Shown: positions 6,997-17,658, counted from the stretch's first letter. The stretch is DNA of 64,000 nt from Clostridia bacterium (GCA_017430535.1 JAFRMR010000003.1:434001-498000); one strand, 5' to 3'. Numbers and translations: made by a program. The notes: generated by a model from the sequence alone, not told the origin.

Positions 6997-7644
6997 TTAA
7001 AGCACAATATCAAGTATCTGCCGGGGAGTATCGATAATATAATCTGCGCCGCACTGCTCCAGCAGGGCTCTGCCCCTGAAGCCCCAGGTGCAGCCGATAA
7101 TCGGCAGCCCCGCATTTTTTGCCGTGGCGCAGTCCACTTCGGAATCGCCGACATAGACACTGCGGCCCTTTTCGGCCCCAAGCTTTTCAAGAGCAGCAAA
7201 AACTCCGTCCGGCTCCGGCTTCTGCTTGAACCCATCCACCTGACCGATAATTACATCTATATCACCGCCGAAAAATCCCCTGACAATTTCTATGGCGGCA
7301 TCTTCTATTTTGTTTGTGACAACGGCAGATTTAACCCCTGCTTTTTTAAGCTGAGAAACAAGCTCACATATACCCTCATAGGGGGCGGTTTTAACGGCGG
7401 AGTGTTCTTTATAATAGCTTTTGCAAAGATCAAGGCATTTTGCCTCATCCTGCTCACCGATCCCTTCGGGAAGGGCAAGATGAACAAGGCGGGGAATGCC
7501 GTTACCTACAAAGCCCCTGACCTCCTCCACCGTTCTTAAAGGAAAATCAAAGGCGGCAAGGGCATGATTCACGGCATCTGTTAAATCCTCAAGGGTGTTA
7601 ATCAGGGTGCCGTCAAGGTCAAATATAACGGTTGAATATTTCAT
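6997..7644 (-). CDS. HAD-superfamily hydrolase, phosphoglycolate phosphatase-like
   Basis: HAD subfamily IA protein of about 215 residues. Motif I is VIFDLDGTLINT (nucleophile and acid/base Asp near residues 9 and 11), motif II is AVVTNK, the Lys and motif III region is KQKPEPDGV, followed by VYVGDSEVD. The cap is helical as in Gph/PGP enzymes, which remove phosphate from 2-phosphoglycolate or other small phosphoesters. The start at 7644 (MKYSTV...) is preferred over a GTG or ATG a few codons earlier because the HAD core begins there, but no clear ribosome site is visible. The exact substrate cannot be told. Confidence 0.87.
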   Translation of the reverse strand: MKYSTVIFDLDGTLINTLEDLTDAVNHALAAFDFPLRTVEEVRGFVGNGIPRLVHLALPEGIGEQDEAKCLDLCKSYYKEHSAVKTAPYEGICELVSQLKKAGVKSAVVTNKIEDAAIEIVRGFFGGDIDVIIGQVDGFKQKPEPDGVFAALEKLGAEKGRSVYVGDSEVDCATAKNAGLPIIGCTWGFRGRALLEQCGADYIIDTPRQILDIVL

Positions 7645-7676
7645 ATTGCACACATAACTGCTGCAGTCAGGATGAA

Positions 7677-7737
7677 AACGCCGTTTTCTTCGGCTGGAGA
7701 CAGTACTGAAGTACGGCAGAGCCGAAAAAACGGCGAA
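7677..7737. repeat. Long imperfect hairpin between the HAD and SPFH genes
   Basis: Arms of about 16 nt (CGCCGTTTTCTTCGGCT against AGCCGAAAAAACGGCG, one bulge) enclose a 24-nt loop with its own small dyad (AGTACTgaAGTAC). It is between two genes on the same strand and has no clear T-run. The remainder of 7645-7939, apart from the SPFH terminator, shows nothing recognisable. Confidence 0.5.
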
Positions 7738-7767
7738 AACAGCAAAACCCGGTATCGGTAAACTATC

Positions 7768-7812
7768 AATAAAATCAGAGGCTTACGGATGATAATCAGC
7801 AAGCCTCTGATT
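7768..7812 (-). terminator. Terminator of the NfeD-SPFH operon
   Basis: Perfect 12-bp stem AATCAGAGGCTT/AAGCCTCTGATT with a 16-nt loop, then TTTTATTG on the minus strand. Confidence 0.75.
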
Positions 7813-7939
7813 ACTGTTTTGTGTGCCGGTCCGTTCAGACTCCGGGTATATGAGCAGTTTTGCTCCGGATTATCTGAAAACGGTATAATAATTCAAATGA
7901 AAATTGCTGTTTGTTTTTCGCCTGAATGCGGCAGTTTCC

Positions 7940-8857
7940 TTATTTAAGTATTTCTTTTGCGCCTGCAGCAAGGCTTGCTATGCCCTCAAGCTGGCCGGGG
8001 ATAATAATCTTGGTGGCCTGACCGTCGGCAGCGGCTTCAAAAGCTTCAAGGCTCTTGATCTTGAGATAGCCCTCGCCGGGCTTGGCTTCATTGATAAGGT
8101 CAATGGCCTTTGCCCTTGCTTCCTCAACCTTGAGGATGGCCTGAGCTTCACCTTCGGCCTTGCGGATTTTGCTCTCTTTTTCGGCTTCGGCGGCAAGGAT
8201 AGCTGCCTCTTTATCTGCCTGTGCCTGAAGAATCTGGCTCTCTTTATGGCCCTGAGCCACAAGAATCTGGCTCTCCTTCTGGCCTTCTGCGGTAAGGATT
8301 GCCTCTCTGCGCTGACGCTCGGCTTTCATCTGCTTCTCCATTGCATCCTGAATCTCTTTGGGAGGAAGGATGTTTTTAAGTTCAACGCGGTTTACCTTGA
8401 TACCCCAGGGATCGGTGGCTTCATCAAGAATGCCTCTGATTTTTGCATTGATAGTATCACGGGAGGTAAGGGTATGGTCCAGCTCAAGCTCACCGATGAT
8501 ATTACGAAGGGTGGTTGCTGTAAGGTTTTCAATAGCCATAATGGGTTTTTCAACACCGTAAGCAAAAAGTTTGGGATCCGTAATCTGGAAGAAAACGATG
8601 GTGTCTATCTGCATTGTAACGTTATCTTTGGTGATAACCGGCTGTGGCGGGAAGTCCACAACCTGCTCTTTGAGGGAAACCTGCTTTGCAATTCTCTCAA
8701 TAAAGGGAATTTTTACATGAATTCCGGTATCCCAGGTGGAGCTGTAGGCACCGAGGCGCTCAATAACATAAGCTCTTGACTGAGGAACGATTTTGATATT
8801 TGCAATAATGAGACCGAGAGCAATTACGATAAGAATTCCTATAATGATGTACGGCAT
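7940..8857 (-). CDS. SPFH/band 7 (stomatin-slipin-like) membrane protein
   Basis: Protein of 305 residues with one N-terminal transmembrane span (about 3-21), a SPFH domain (about 25-190, with VPQSRAYVIERLGAY and the WGIKVNRVELKNI block), and a long coiled coil (about 190-265) made of repeats such as ESQILVAQGHKESQILQAQ. Such slipins oligomerise on membrane microdomains and are paired with NfeD partners. The ATG is two bases after the NfeD stop with AAAGGAG upstream. Role in membrane organisation or stress tolerance is known only for relatives. Confidence 0.93.
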   Translation of the reverse strand: MPYIIIGILIVIALGLIIANIKIVPQSRAYVIERLGAYSSTWDTGIHVKIPFIERIAKQVSLKEQVVDFPPQPVITKDNVTMQIDTIVFFQITDPKLFAYGVEKPIMAIENLTATTLRNIIGELELDHTLTSRDTINAKIRGILDEATDPWGIKVNRVELKNILPPKEIQDAMEKQMKAERQRREAILTAEGQKESQILVAQGHKESQILQAQADKEAAILAAEAEKESKIRKAEGEAQAILKVEEARAKAIDLINEAKPGEGYLKIKSLEAFEAAADGQATKIIIPGQLEGIASLAAGAKEILK

Positions 8858-8859
8858 AA

Positions 8860-9294
8860 TTAAATCTCCTTTACTATAACTTTTACGCCTTCAATTTTTT
8901 CAACTGAAACGCTTTTTCCTGTTTCTATGACGCTGTCATCGGCGGACCGTGCAGTCCAGGGAACTCCGCTGACTTTGACACATCCCGTGCCTTTGAGGTT
9001 ATCAACGGTTTCACTGACAACCGCAGTGCTGCCGATGATTCTGTCCGCATTAAGCGCCTGCTTTTTCTTTCCGGTAATCCTCTTTACAAGGGGCCTGGTG
9101 GCGGCGAGAGTAACACCGGAAACCACCACAAACATAACTATCTGCAGCCAGACGGGGCCGTGAGCGTAAGCCGTGATAAGACCGGCAAGGGCTCCTGCGG
9201 CAAACCAGATTGTTACAAGCTGCGCTGTAATGCCTTCAACCACAAGGAACAGCACCAGAGCAACTGCCCAGGCTATAAGCGCGGTGTATGACAT
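8860..9294 (-). CDS. NfeD-like membrane protein
   Basis: Short (NfeD1b-type) protein of 144 residues: two to three hydrophobic spans (about 5-75) and a C-terminal OB-fold (GSTAVVSETVDNLKGTGCVKVSG, then PWTARSADDSVIETGKSVSV). Short NfeD proteins lack the protease domain and act with SPFH proteins; the gene directly precedes the SPFH gene in one operon, as expected. The start at 9294 has AAGGGGG about 9 nt upstream. Confidence 0.92.
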   Translation of the reverse strand: MSYTALIAWAVALVLFLVVEGITAQLVTIWFAAGALAGLITAYAHGPVWLQIVMFVVVSGVTLAATRPLVKRITGKKKQALNADRIIGSTAVVSETVDNLKGTGCVKVSGVPWTARSADDSVIETGKSVSVEKIEGVKVIVKEI

Positions 9295-9317
9295 ATTCTG
9301 TTCCCCCTTTCTTTCTT

Positions 9318-9346
9318 AATATATCACAGGGTTGTGCAAAATTCAA
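9318..9346 (-). promoter_or_regulatory. Promoter of the NfeD-SPFH operon
   Basis: Minus-strand TTGAAT and TATATT separated by 17 nt, 24 nt before the NfeD start. Confidence 0.7.
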
Positions 9347-9473
9347 TATAAGCCTGCATATTTCCTGTGATTTGCATACATTATAACCCGGGAGTACCGG
9401 ATAATAAATAATTACCGGAGTGAAATAGGAGCTTTATTTCCGCTTTTATGAAAAAATACACTGTTCTTTTTTG

Positions 9474-9502
9474 TTGACGGAGCATATACGGGAGGTTATA
9501 AT
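9474..9502 (+). promoter_or_regulatory. Promoter of the GH2 gene
   Basis: TTGACG and TATAAT with a 17-nt spacer; GAGAGGAG and an ATG follow at 9535. Confidence 0.8.
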
Positions 9503-9534
9503 AAAACCATACCCGAAAGAGAGGAGAAAATAAT

Positions 9535-11250
9535 ATGAGCATTCCCCGCCCCGAATTCCCCAACCCCCAGGCAGAAAGAGAAAACTGGCTTTGCCTTAAC
9601 GGACAGTGGGATTTTGAATTTGACTTTGGCAAAAGCATGCAGGATGACGGCGAAATACTGAAAAAAGAAAAATGGGATAAAGAAATAACCGTACCCTTCT
9701 GCCCGGAGAGCGAGCTTTCCGGCATAGGATACAAAGACTTTATACCTGCGGTATGGTACAGGAAAAAAATAGAAATCACCGAAGAAAACCTGAAAGGCAG
9801 AGTATTTATATGCTTCGGCGCAGTGGATTATTACACCACGGTTTATATAAACGACAAAAAGGCGGGCACCCACACCGGGGGCTACACCTCTTTCAGATTT
9901 GATATAACAGATCTGCTTGTAAGCGGAAGCAATACGGTTATTGTAAATGCAGTTGACGATACCCGCTCCCCCTTGCAGTGCACAGGCAAACAGAGCCGGC
10001 TCTCCTACTCCCACGGCTGTGTTTACACAAGGACTACCGGTATATGGCAGAGCGTGTGGCTTGAATTCACACCGAAAAACTACATAAAATCCTTTAAGCT
10101 GACCCCGGATGCCGCCAACGGCTGCCTTACTGTGGAAGCAACTCTCTGCGGCGCAGGTGAATTCAGAGCAGAGGCGGACTATGAAGGAAAGAGCGCAGGC
10201 TCATTTTGCAAGAAAGCTGCCGGGGAAATTACCGGAGAAATAAAGCTGAGCGAAACTCACCTGTGGGAACCCGGAAACGGCAGGCTTTACGGCCTTAAGC
10301 TGAAATTCGGGGATGATGTGATAAACAGCTACTTCGGCCTCAGGGATCTTGCGATTGACGGCTATAAGTTTCTTATAAACGGCAAAAGCGTATTTCAGCG
10401 CCTTGTGCTGGACCAGGGTTTTTACCCGGACGGCATTTATACTGCACCTACAGATGATGCCCTTAAAAGAGATATTGAGCTCTCTATGGCGGCAGGTTTC
10501 AACGGCGCGCGCCTGCACGAGAAAGTATTTGACCCCAGATTCCACTACCACGCAGATAAAATGGGCTACCTTACCTGGGGAGAATACCCCAACTGGGGTA
10601 TGGACCACTCAAACCCCGCCGCAACAGACAGATTTGTTAATGCCTGGATTGAGGCGGTTGAAAGAGATTACAGCCACCCCTCAATTATCGGCTGGTGCCC
10701 CTTTAACGAAACCTGGGATACCGACGGACGCAGGCAAAGGGACGAGCTGCTTGAAACGGTTTACAAGGTAACAAAAGCCCTTGACAAAACAAGACCCTGC
10801 ATTGACACCAGCGGAAACTACCATGTGATAACCGATATATGGGATGTTCACAATTACGACCAGAACCCCGTAAGCTTTAAAGAAACCTACGATAAGCTGC
10901 TTGAAAATGATGAACTTGTTGACCCTACGAACGAAAGATGCGCCGTGCATTATGAAGGCGGAATAGTATTCGTGAGCGAATACGGCGGCATAGGCTGGGT
11001 TGCGGACAGCAACGAAAAAGCCTGGGGCTACGGCAACAACCCGAAAACTGAGGACGAATACAAGGCAAGATACAAGGGCCTTACGGATGTGCTGCTTGAT
11101 AACGAAAAGATGTTTGCCTTCTGCTACACACAGCTTACGGATGTGGAGCAGGAACAGAACGGGGTTTACACTTATGACAGAAGGCCGAAATTTGAGCCGG
11201 AATTCTATTATGAGGTAAACACAAGGAAAGCGGCAATAGAAGATAAGTAA
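9535..11250 (+). CDS. Family 2 glycoside hydrolase (beta-galactosidase/glucuronidase type)
   Basis: Protein of 571 residues without a signal peptide, so probably intracellular. Three parts are visible: an N-terminal sugar-binding beta-sandwich (about 1-170, LNGQWDFEFDFG), an Ig-like domain (about 175-270), and a TIM barrel. The acid/base Glu is in GWCPFNETWD (residue 392) and the probable nucleophile Glu in VSEYGG (residue 482), both intact. It lacks the extra C-terminal domains of LacZ, resembling the compact GH2 enzymes of gut Clostridia. It is monocistronic with its own promoter and terminator. Whether the substrate is a beta-galactoside, glucuronide or mannoside cannot be decided. Confidence 0.92.
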   Translation: MSIPRPEFPNPQAERENWLCLNGQWDFEFDFGKSMQDDGEILKKEKWDKEITVPFCPESELSGIGYKDFIPAVWYRKKIEITEENLKGRVFICFGAVDYYTTVYINDKKAGTHTGGYTSFRFDITDLLVSGSNTVIVNAVDDTRSPLQCTGKQSRLSYSHGCVYTRTTGIWQSVWLEFTPKNYIKSFKLTPDAANGCLTVEATLCGAGEFRAEADYEGKSAGSFCKKAAGEITGEIKLSETHLWEPGNGRLYGLKLKFGDDVINSYFGLRDLAIDGYKFLINGKSVFQRLVLDQGFYPDGIYTAPTDDALKRDIELSMAAGFNGARLHEKVFDPRFHYHADKMGYLTWGEYPNWGMDHSNPAATDRFVNAWIEAVERDYSHPSIIGWCPFNETWDTDGRRQRDELLETVYKVTKALDKTRPCIDTSGNYHVITDIWDVHNYDQNPVSFKETYDKLLENDELVDPTNERCAVHYEGGIVFVSEYGGIGWVADSNEKAWGYGNNPKTEDEYKARYKGLTDVLLDNEKMFAFCYTQLTDVEQEQNGVYTYDRRPKFEPEFYYEVNTRKAAIEDK

Positions 11251-11251
11251 G

Positions 11252-11302
11252 AAGTAGTAACAAGTAAGAAGGAATAAGTAAGGGGAGCAAAGCTCCGAAT
11301 AT
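11252..11302. repeat. Modular intergenic repeat (fragment)
   Basis: Directly after the GH2 stop come AAGTAAGAAG-type words, then AGGGGAGCAAAGCTCCGAAT. The same modules recur at 50575-50755, 52128-52292 and 60822-60960. Confidence 0.6.
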
Positions 11303-11309
11303 AGTTAAA

Positions 11310-11345
11310 AACCCGCCTGCAATAAACTTTGCAGGCGGGTTTTTT
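11310..11345 (+). terminator. Bidirectional terminator between GH2 and the uvr operon
   Basis: Perfect 12-bp stem AACCCGCCTGCA/TGCAGGCGGGTT with an 8-nt loop and T-runs on both sides; it can serve GH2 on the plus strand and the uvrBA operon on the minus strand. Confidence 0.92.
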
Positions 11346-11667
11346 ATATTTCTATCATATATCCCTTAACTGCTGGTTCGGTTTCGGGGAAGGTTTCGCA
11401 GATGCGGTAGACTGTGGCTTTTACGGCTTTGCCGCTTCTGCTTTTCCAATCCGGCAAAGCAATTTCACCTTTAAAGAGGCTGAGTATTCCGCCCCCTGTG
11501 CCGGCAAAGGAATCGAAATAGTTGTAGCGGATTTCCGGCATTGCAAAATCCCCGGCAAATTCATCACGGGAAATATTTACGGGCAGGCAGGTGCTTTTAT
11601 CGTTATCCAGCAGCCAGAGAGCCAGAAGGCTGCTTGCCTCTTTTTCGCTTATAAGATCAAGATTCAT
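11344..11667 (-). CDS. Hypothetical protein, last gene of the uvrBA operon
   Basis: Protein of 107 residues I do not recognise. The start is the ATG at 11667 (MNLDLISEKEASS...), overlapping the kinase stop codon by four bases (ATGA), which indicates translational coupling. It reads as a small globular mixed alpha/beta protein with no signal peptide or membrane span; the central FDSFAGTGGGILSLFKGEIALP segment and the closing KATVYRICETFPETE suggest a cytosolic fold. No metal or catalytic motif stands out. Confidence 0.7.
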   Translation of the reverse strand: MNLDLISEKEASSLLALWLLDNDKSTCLPVNISRDEFAGDFAMPEIRYNYFDSFAGTGGGILSLFKGEIALPDWKSRSGKAVKATVYRICETFPETEPAVKGYMIEI

Positions 11668-12794
11668 ATACCGATACCAAGCTCTTCGCAAATCTTTTCA
11701 ACGGTTTCGTTCATCTTATCCATTGCCTCTTCCATTTCTTTGACCAGCCTGAACTGAGTGCGGCAGCGTACAAGATTATGCTCGGGATAATCCGTTTTGA
11801 AATAAGTATCGCCGTTAAGGTAATCACCTAAAAACCTCATACCGCACTCAAGGGTCATAAGCTTTGAGGCGAATGCAAGGTTTCGCTTTTCATTTGAAGT
11901 AAGAGCCCTGCCTGCGGCGGCAAGGAAACCTTCGGTATAGGCTTTGAAATAATCAAGGCTGAAATGGACTTTATCAAGATTCTTTTCATCTTCGGCGGCG
12001 GTGGAGGCACCAAAACGGATACTGTCGCCGAAATCGTAGAGTGAAAGACCGGGCATTACGGTATCAAGATCAACAACGCAGATGCCCTCCCCTGTTTCGT
12101 TATCAAACATAACATTATTGAGCTTTGTGTCGTTATGAGTAACGCGAAGGGGCAGTTCACCCCGCTCAATCATATCAACAAGTCTGCCGCAGTCCTTTTC
12201 CCTTGCAAGGGCAAAGGCAATCTCATCCCTGCAGGTATCAGCCCTGCCGGAAAGGTTATTATCAACGGCTTTTTTAAAATCGGCAAACCTTGAAACCGTG
12301 TTATGGAAATTCGGTATGGTTTCCTTCAGGTTTTCAATGGGATACTCCGCCAGCATAAGCTGAAATTTGCCGAAAGCAAGAGCGGATTTTCTGAAAGTTT
12401 CCGGGTTATCTATAACCTGTACGGTGTAAGCGTTATTCACAAAATTAACGCAGCGCCAGAAACCGCCCTCGCCGTCAATATAATAGGGCTTGCCCTCGCG
12501 AGTGGGGTAAACGGTGAGGCACTCGCGCTCCGGGTCGCCGCCGTTTGCCGTAACCTCATTCCTGAGGTATTCGCATACGCTGACAAAGTTTTCCATAAGA
12601 CCTATGGGGTCCTTGAAAACTCCGGTATTTATCTGCTGAACAAGATATTTCTTTTCTTTTCCGCCGGGGAGAAGAAAAGTGAAAGCGTAGGTGCCGTTTA
12701 TGTGGCCGTCGTTTATTGCGGTTTCGCCGGCAAATTCCCCGCTGAAATCATATGCGGCAAGAAGCTCCGATATTTTTGAATCAATACCTGACAA
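11664..12794 (-). CDS. APH-fold sugar kinase, NahK-like (N-acetylhexosamine 1-kinase type)
   Basis: Protein of 376 residues with the aminoglycoside phosphotransferase fold. The catalytic loop is RVTHNDTKLNNVMFD and the metal-binding loop CVVDLDTVMPGLSLYDFGDSIR. This exact style of loops is that of NahK and relatives, which phosphorylate N-acetylhexosamines at C1 during salvage of host glycans. I start it at a TTG (12794) preceded by AAAGGGAT; it is 13 nt after the uvrA stop, so it belongs to the uvrBA operon. The substrate is inferred from family likeness; a homoserine- or choline-kinase-like role is possible. Confidence 0.75.
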   Translation of the reverse strand: MSGIDSKISELLAAYDFSGEFAGETAINDGHINGTYAFTFLLPGGKEKKYLVQQINTGVFKDPIGLMENFVSVCEYLRNEVTANGGDPERECLTVYPTREGKPYYIDGEGGFWRCVNFVNNAYTVQVIDNPETFRKSALAFGKFQLMLAEYPIENLKETIPNFHNTVSRFADFKKAVDNNLSGRADTCRDEIAFALAREKDCGRLVDMIERGELPLRVTHNDTKLNNVMFDNETGEGICVVDLDTVMPGLSLYDFGDSIRFGASTAAEDEKNLDKVHFSLDYFKAYTEGFLAAAGRALTSNEKRNLAFASKLMTLECGMRFLGDYLNGDTYFKTDYPEHNLVRCRTQFRLVKEMEEAMDKMNETVEKICEELGIGI

Positions 12795-12807
12795 AAAATC
12801 AATCCCT

Positions 12808-15648
12808 TTACTTTTTATTATTCTTTGCCAGCATCTTTTTAAGATACTGACCGGTGTAGGATTCCTTTACCTTTGCGACCTGCTCCGGGGTGCCTGCCGC
12901 CACAACCGTGCCGCCGGCATCTCCCCCTTCGGGGCCAAGGTCAATAATATAATCCGCGGTTTTTATAACATCAAGGTTATGCTCAATTACGATAACCGTG
13001 TTGCCCTTATCCGCAAGCTTCTGTATAACCTCAATAAGCCGGTGGACATCCGCAGTGTGAAGGCCTGTGGTGGGCTCATCAAAAATATACACGGTTTTGC
13101 CGGTTGCGGGCTTTGCAAGCTCGGTGGCCAGCTTCACCCTCTGGGCTTCGCCGCCGGAAAGGGTGGTGGCGGGCTGGCCCAGCTTAATGTAGCCAAGGCC
13201 CACATCATAGAGGGTTTCCATCTTTTTGCGGATTTTGGGTACATTCTCAAAGAAATTCACCGCCTCTTCAACGGTCATTTCAAGCACATCGTAAATATTT
13301 TTGCCCTTGTAGGTTACCTCAAGGGTTTCATGGTTATACCGCTTGCCTTTGCAGACCTCGCAAGGCACATAAATATCCGCAAGGAACTGCATCTCTATTT
13401 TTACAATTCCCCCGCCCTGGCAGGCCTCGCATCTGCCGCCTTTGACATTGAAGGAGAACCTGTTGGCTTTGTAGCCCTTCTTTTTTGCATCTGTGCTCAA
13501 AGCAAACAACTCACGGATATCCGTGAATACTCCGGTATAGGTGGCGGGGTTTGAACGGGGAGTTTTGCCAATGGGTGACTGATCGATATTTATTACCTTA
13601 TCAAGATAATCCGTGCCGGTTATCTCACGGTGTTTGCCGGGATTCTTTGAGGCGCCGTTAAGCACAACCGCAAGGTGCTTATACAGTATTTCGTTTATGA
13701 GGGAGGATTTTCCGCTGCCGGAAACACCGGTAACGCAAATGAACCTGCCCAGAGGGAATTCAACATCAATATTTTTAAGGTTATTTTCCGCTGCGCCGTA
13801 AACGGTTAGAAATTTGCCTGTGCCCTCACGGCGTTTTTCAGGCACGGGGATAAACTTTTTGCCGCTCATATACTGCCCGGTTACGGATTCGCCGCATTTC
13901 ATAATATCATCGGGGCTGCCGCTGCACACAACCTGACCGCCGTGAATGCCCGCACCGGGGCCGATATCCACAATATAATCCGCTTCTCTCATAGTTTCTT
14001 CATCGTGCTCAACAACTATAAGGGTGTTGCCTAAATCGCGCAGATTCTTAAGGGTGCCCAGCAGCTTCATATTATCCCGCTGATGAAGGCCTATGCTGGG
14101 CTCATCCAGCACATAGAGAACCCCCATAAGGGAGGAACCTATCTGGGTGGCAAGGCGGATGCGCTGGGCTTCGCCGCCGGAAAGGGTGGCGGAAGCTCTT
14201 GAAAGGTTAAGGTAATCAAGGCCGACGCTTGCAAGGAACTCAAGACGTTTCTTTATTTCGTTTATTATCTGGTCGGCTATCATGTGCTCCCTGGGGGTAA
14301 GGTTGAGGGAGTTTATGAAGGCCAGCTCTTCGGTTACGGGTTTCTGGGAAAAATCATTTATGTTTACGCCGCCTACGGTAACGGCAAGAAACTCTTTGCG
14401 GAGCCTTGCGCCGCCGCATTCGGGGCATTTTTCGGAAGACATATATATCTCAATCTCAGAGCGCATTGCTTCGCTGTTTGATTCGGTATAGCGCCTTTCG
14501 AGGTTTGTTATTACACCCTCAAAATCAGCGGTGTATTCATAGCTCCCTGTTCCGTAGATACCCGGGCGCTCAAGCTTAATTTTTTTGCCTTTTGTGCCGT
14601 AAAGAATAACATCACGGGCAGCCTGCGGCAGCTCGCCGAAGGGAGTATCAAGAGAAAAGCCATATTCACGGGCCAAACCCTCAAAATACATTTTTGCTAT
14701 TGAGCTGTTGCTGCTCCAGCCGGATGCCTGAATAGCGCCCTCATTGACAGAAAGGCGGGGATCGGGAACTATAAGCTTTGGATTAACCGACATAAATTCA
14801 CCCAGGCCCGAGCAGGCGGGGCAGGCGCCGAAAGGATTATTGAAAGAGAAGGACCTGGGCTCAAGCTCCTCAACACAGACACCGTGCTCCGGGCAGGCGT
14901 AGTTCATTGAAAACATAATTTCCCTGCCGTCGGTAATGCTGACAAGGAGCAGACCGTCGGAAAGATTGGTGGCTGTTTCAACGGAATCCGCAAGCCTTGA
15001 ACGAATGCCCTCCTTGACCACAAGGCGGTCAACAATAACCTCAATGCTGTGCTTTATATTCTTATCAAGCTTTATTTCCTCGGATAAATCATAAACAATG
15101 CCGTCAATACGCACCCTTGCAAAGCCGCTTTTTCTTATGCCTTCAATTTCTTTTTCAAAACGGCCTTTTTTGCCCCTGACTACGGGAGCCATTATCTGTA
15201 TTTTGGTGCCTTCATCAAGTTCAAGTATTCTGGGCACTATATCATCAACGGTCTGCCGCACAATCTCCCTGCCGCACTCCGGGCAGTGGGGAATACCGAT
15301 GCGGGCATAAAGAAGGCGCAGATAATCGTATATTTCGGTAACCGTGCCCACGGTGGAGCGGGGATTTTTTGAGGTGGATTTCTGGTCTATTGATATTGCC
15401 GGAGAGAGACCGTCAATGCTCTCTACATTGGGCTTTTCCATCTGCCCGAGGAACATACGGGCATAGGATGAAAGTGACTCAACATACCTTCGCTGGCCCT
15501 CGGCATAAATGGTATCAAAAGCCAGTGATGATTTGCCGGAGCCGGAAAGGCCGGTGAAAACCACAAGCTTGTTTCTTGGTATGGTAACATCAATATTTTT
15601 TAAATTGTGCTCTTTTGCGCCTTTGACTTTTATAAACTCAGATGCCAT
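12808..15648 (-). CDS. uvrA: UvrABC excision nuclease subunit A
   Basis: DNA damage sensor ATPase of nucleotide excision repair, 946 residues, full length. Two ABC modules are visible: Walker [13 protein letters not shown] (about residue 31-42) and [10 protein letters not shown] (about 640), two LSGGEAQR signatures, and zinc-binding CxxC pairs ([16 protein letters not shown] with the preceding CPEHGVC/CPACSG insertion, and CEACQGGG with CEVCKGKR). It loads UvrB at lesions. The start ATG lies two bases after the uvrB stop; the ribosome site AGAGG is inside uvrB. The operon order uvrB-uvrA is standard. Confidence 0.98.
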   Translation of the reverse strand: MASEFIKVKGAKEHNLKNIDVTIPRNKLVVFTGLSGSGKSSLAFDTIYAEGQRRYVESLSSYARMFLGQMEKPNVESIDGLSPAISIDQKSTSKNPRSTVGTVTEIYDYLRLLYARIGIPHCPECGREIVRQTVDDIVPRILELDEGTKIQIMAPVVRGKKGRFEKEIEGIRKSGFARVRIDGIVYDLSEEIKLDKNIKHSIEVIVDRLVVKEGIRSRLADSVETATNLSDGLLLVSITDGREIMFSMNYACPEHGVCVEELEPRSFSFNNPFGACPACSGLGEFMSVNPKLIVPDPRLSVNEGAIQASGWSSNSSIAKMYFEGLAREYGFSLDTPFGELPQAARDVILYGTKGKKIKLERPGIYGTGSYEYTADFEGVITNLERRYTESNSEAMRSEIEIYMSSEKCPECGGARLRKEFLAVTVGGVNINDFSQKPVTEELAFINSLNLTPREHMIADQIINEIKKRLEFLASVGLDYLNLSRASATLSGGEAQRIRLATQIGSSLMGVLYVLDEPSIGLHQRDNMKLLGTLKNLRDLGNTLIVVEHDEETMREADYIVDIGPGAGIHGGQVVCSGSPDDIMKCGESVTGQYMSGKKFIPVPEKRREGTGKFLTVYGAAENNLKNIDVEFPLGRFICVTGVSGSGKSSLINEILYKHLAVVLNGASKNPGKHREITGTDYLDKVINIDQSPIGKTPRSNPATYTGVFTDIRELFALSTDAKKKGYKANRFSFNVKGGRCEACQGGGIVKIEMQFLADIYVPCEVCKGKRYNHETLEVTYKGKNIYDVLEMTVEEAVNFFENVPKIRKKMETLYDVGLGYIKLGQPATTLSGGEAQRVKLATELAKPATGKTVYIFDEPTTGLHTADVHRLIEVIQKLADKGNTVIVIEHNLDVIKTADYIIDLGPEGGDAGGTVVAAGTPEQVAKVKESYTGQYLKKMLAKNNKK

Positions 15649-15650
15649 AT

Positions 15651-17633
15651 TTACCTCTTTGTTTTTCCGGGTTTTGCATTTTTGATTTTCTCTATCTTAT
15701 CCCTGAGATAGGCGGCGTGCTCAAATTCAAGAATCTTTGCGGCTTCCTTCATCTCGGCAGTCAGCTTTGCAACAAGTTTGTCTCTGTCTGCCCGGCTCAT
15801 CTTGACATAAGCGCCGTCATCATCCGCGCCGGTTGAAATCTCAATAATCTCACGGACATCCTTTATGATGGTTTTCGGTACAATGCCGTGCTCCGTATTA
15901 TAATCACTCTGCTTTTTACGGCGGCGGTTTGTTTCTTTGATTGCCCTTTCCATAGAAGGGGTAACGGAATCCGCATACATTATTACCGTGCCCCCGGCAT
16001 TGCGGGCGGCGCGGCCTACGGTCTGGATAAGTGAGGTTTCGCTCCTTAGGAAACCCTCTTTATCCGCATCCAGTATGGCAACAAGGGAAACCTCCGGTAT
16101 ATCAAGACCCTCTCTGAGAAGGTTGATGCCCACAAGCACATCAAAATCTCCAAGGCGAAGGCCACGGATAATCTCCATACGCTCAATGGTATCAATATCG
16201 TGGTGCATATAGCGCACTTTTATATCAAGGTCCTCAAGATACTCTGTAAGGTCCTCTGCCATACGCTTTGTAAGGGTAGTGATAAGCACCCTTTCCTTCT
16301 TTGCGGTGCGTGTGTTGATTTCGGAAACCAGATCGTCAATCTGCCCCTCGGTGGGCCTAACGGATATTTCGGGGTCAAGAAGGCCGGTGGGCCTTATAAC
16401 CTGCTCCGCAATGTTGGCGCTCTTCTCTTTTTCAAACTCGCCGGGTGTGGCGCTTACAAATATCTTCTGCCCTACCCTTTCATAAAATTCATCAAAGGTA
16501 AGAGGCCTGTTATCAAAGGCGGATGGCAAGCGGAAACCGAATTTTACCAGATTCTCTTTACGGGCTCTGTCACCGCCGTACATAGCGTGAACCTGAGGCA
16601 AAGTAACATGGGATTCATCAACAAAAAGAAGAAAATCATCGGGGAAATAATTAAGCAGGGTGAAAGGAGCTGAGCCCGCAGGCCTGCCGGACATAACCCG
16701 GGAATAATTTTCAATACCTTTGCAGAATCCGGTTTCACGGAGCATCTCCATATCATACTCCGTGCGCTCTCTTATGCGCTGGGCTTCAAGCAGCTTACCG
16801 CGCTCTTCAAAATATTTTACCCGTTCTTCCATTTCGGCGGTGATGGCAACAATACTACGCTCCATTTTATCCCTTGAAATAACATAGTGGGATGCGGGAT
16901 AAATTGCCACATGGGAAAGATTGCTTTTGACCTGACCGGTAAGGGCGTTTATTTCGCTGATTCTGTCAATCTCATCGCCGAAAAACTCAATCCTTACTGC
17001 GTTTTCATTTGAATATACGGGGAAGACCTCAACCACATCGCCCCTGACGCGGAACTTGTTGCGGCTGAAATCAATATCGTTGCGCTCATACTGAATTGAT
17101 ATAAGTTTTGCAATAAGATCATCCCGGTTTTTCTCCATACCGGTACGCAGGGAAATAACCATACTGCGGTAATCGATAGGGTCGCCGAGAGTGTAAATAC
17201 AGGAAACGGAAGAAACGATTATAACATCCCGCCGCTCCGAAAGAGCGGATGTGGCGGAATGGCGGAGTTTATCTATCTCATCATTAACGGCGGAGTCCTT
17301 CTCAATATAAGTATCCGTGGTGGGGATATAGGCCTCCGGCTGATAATAATCATAATAACTGACAAAATACTCAACGGCGTTTTCGGGAAAAAACTCCCGG
17401 AACTCGCTGCAAAGCTGAGCCGCAAGGGTTTTGTTATGGGCAAGCACAAGGGTAGGCCTGTTTACCCTTGCAATAACATTAGCCATTGTAAAGGTTTTAC
17501 CGGAACCGGTAACGCCGAGTAAAGTCTGCTCTTTATAGCCTGCGTTAAGGCCGTTTACAAGAGAATCAATGGCGCCGGGCTGATCGCCCGTGGGCGCATA
17601 AGGGGCAACAAGCTTGAATTTATCCACAGGCAA
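15651..17633 (-). CDS. uvrB: UvrABC excision nuclease subunit B
   Basis: Helicase-like damage-verification subunit of nucleotide excision repair, 660 residues. Visible: Walker [15 protein letters not shown] (about 37-50), the beta-hairpin segment [12 protein letters not shown] that clamps DNA, DEAD-type box LFVDESHV, helicase motif [11 protein letters not shown], and the C-terminal UVR motif ([20 protein letters not shown]) that contacts UvrC. First gene of a uvrB-uvrA-kinase-hypothetical operon. GGAGG precedes the ATG. No clear Firmicutes LexA box (CGAAC-N4-GTTCG type) is seen in the promoter. Confidence 0.98.
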   Translation of the reverse strand: MPVDKFKLVAPYAPTGDQPGAIDSLVNGLNAGYKEQTLLGVTGSGKTFTMANVIARVNRPTLVLAHNKTLAAQLCSEFREFFPENAVEYFVSYYDYYQPEAYIPTTDTYIEKDSAVNDEIDKLRHSATSALSERRDVIIVSSVSCIYTLGDPIDYRSMVISLRTGMEKNRDDLIAKLISIQYERNDIDFSRNKFRVRGDVVEVFPVYSNENAVRIEFFGDEIDRISEINALTGQVKSNLSHVAIYPASHYVISRDKMERSIVAITAEMEERVKYFEERGKLLEAQRIRERTEYDMEMLRETGFCKGIENYSRVMSGRPAGSAPFTLLNYFPDDFLLFVDESHVTLPQVHAMYGGDRARKENLVKFGFRLPSAFDNRPLTFDEFYERVGQKIFVSATPGEFEKEKSANIAEQVIRPTGLLDPEISVRPTEGQIDDLVSEINTRTAKKERVLITTLTKRMAEDLTEYLEDLDIKVRYMHHDIDTIERMEIIRGLRLGDFDVLVGINLLREGLDIPEVSLVAILDADKEGFLRSETSLIQTVGRAARNAGGTVIMYADSVTPSMERAIKETNRRRKKQSDYNTEHGIVPKTIIKDVREIIEISTGADDDGAYVKMSRADRDKLVAKLTAEMKEAAKILEFEHAAYLRDKIEKIKNAKPGKTKR

Positions 17634-17658
17634 TCCTCCTTCTTACGCATGTAATATT

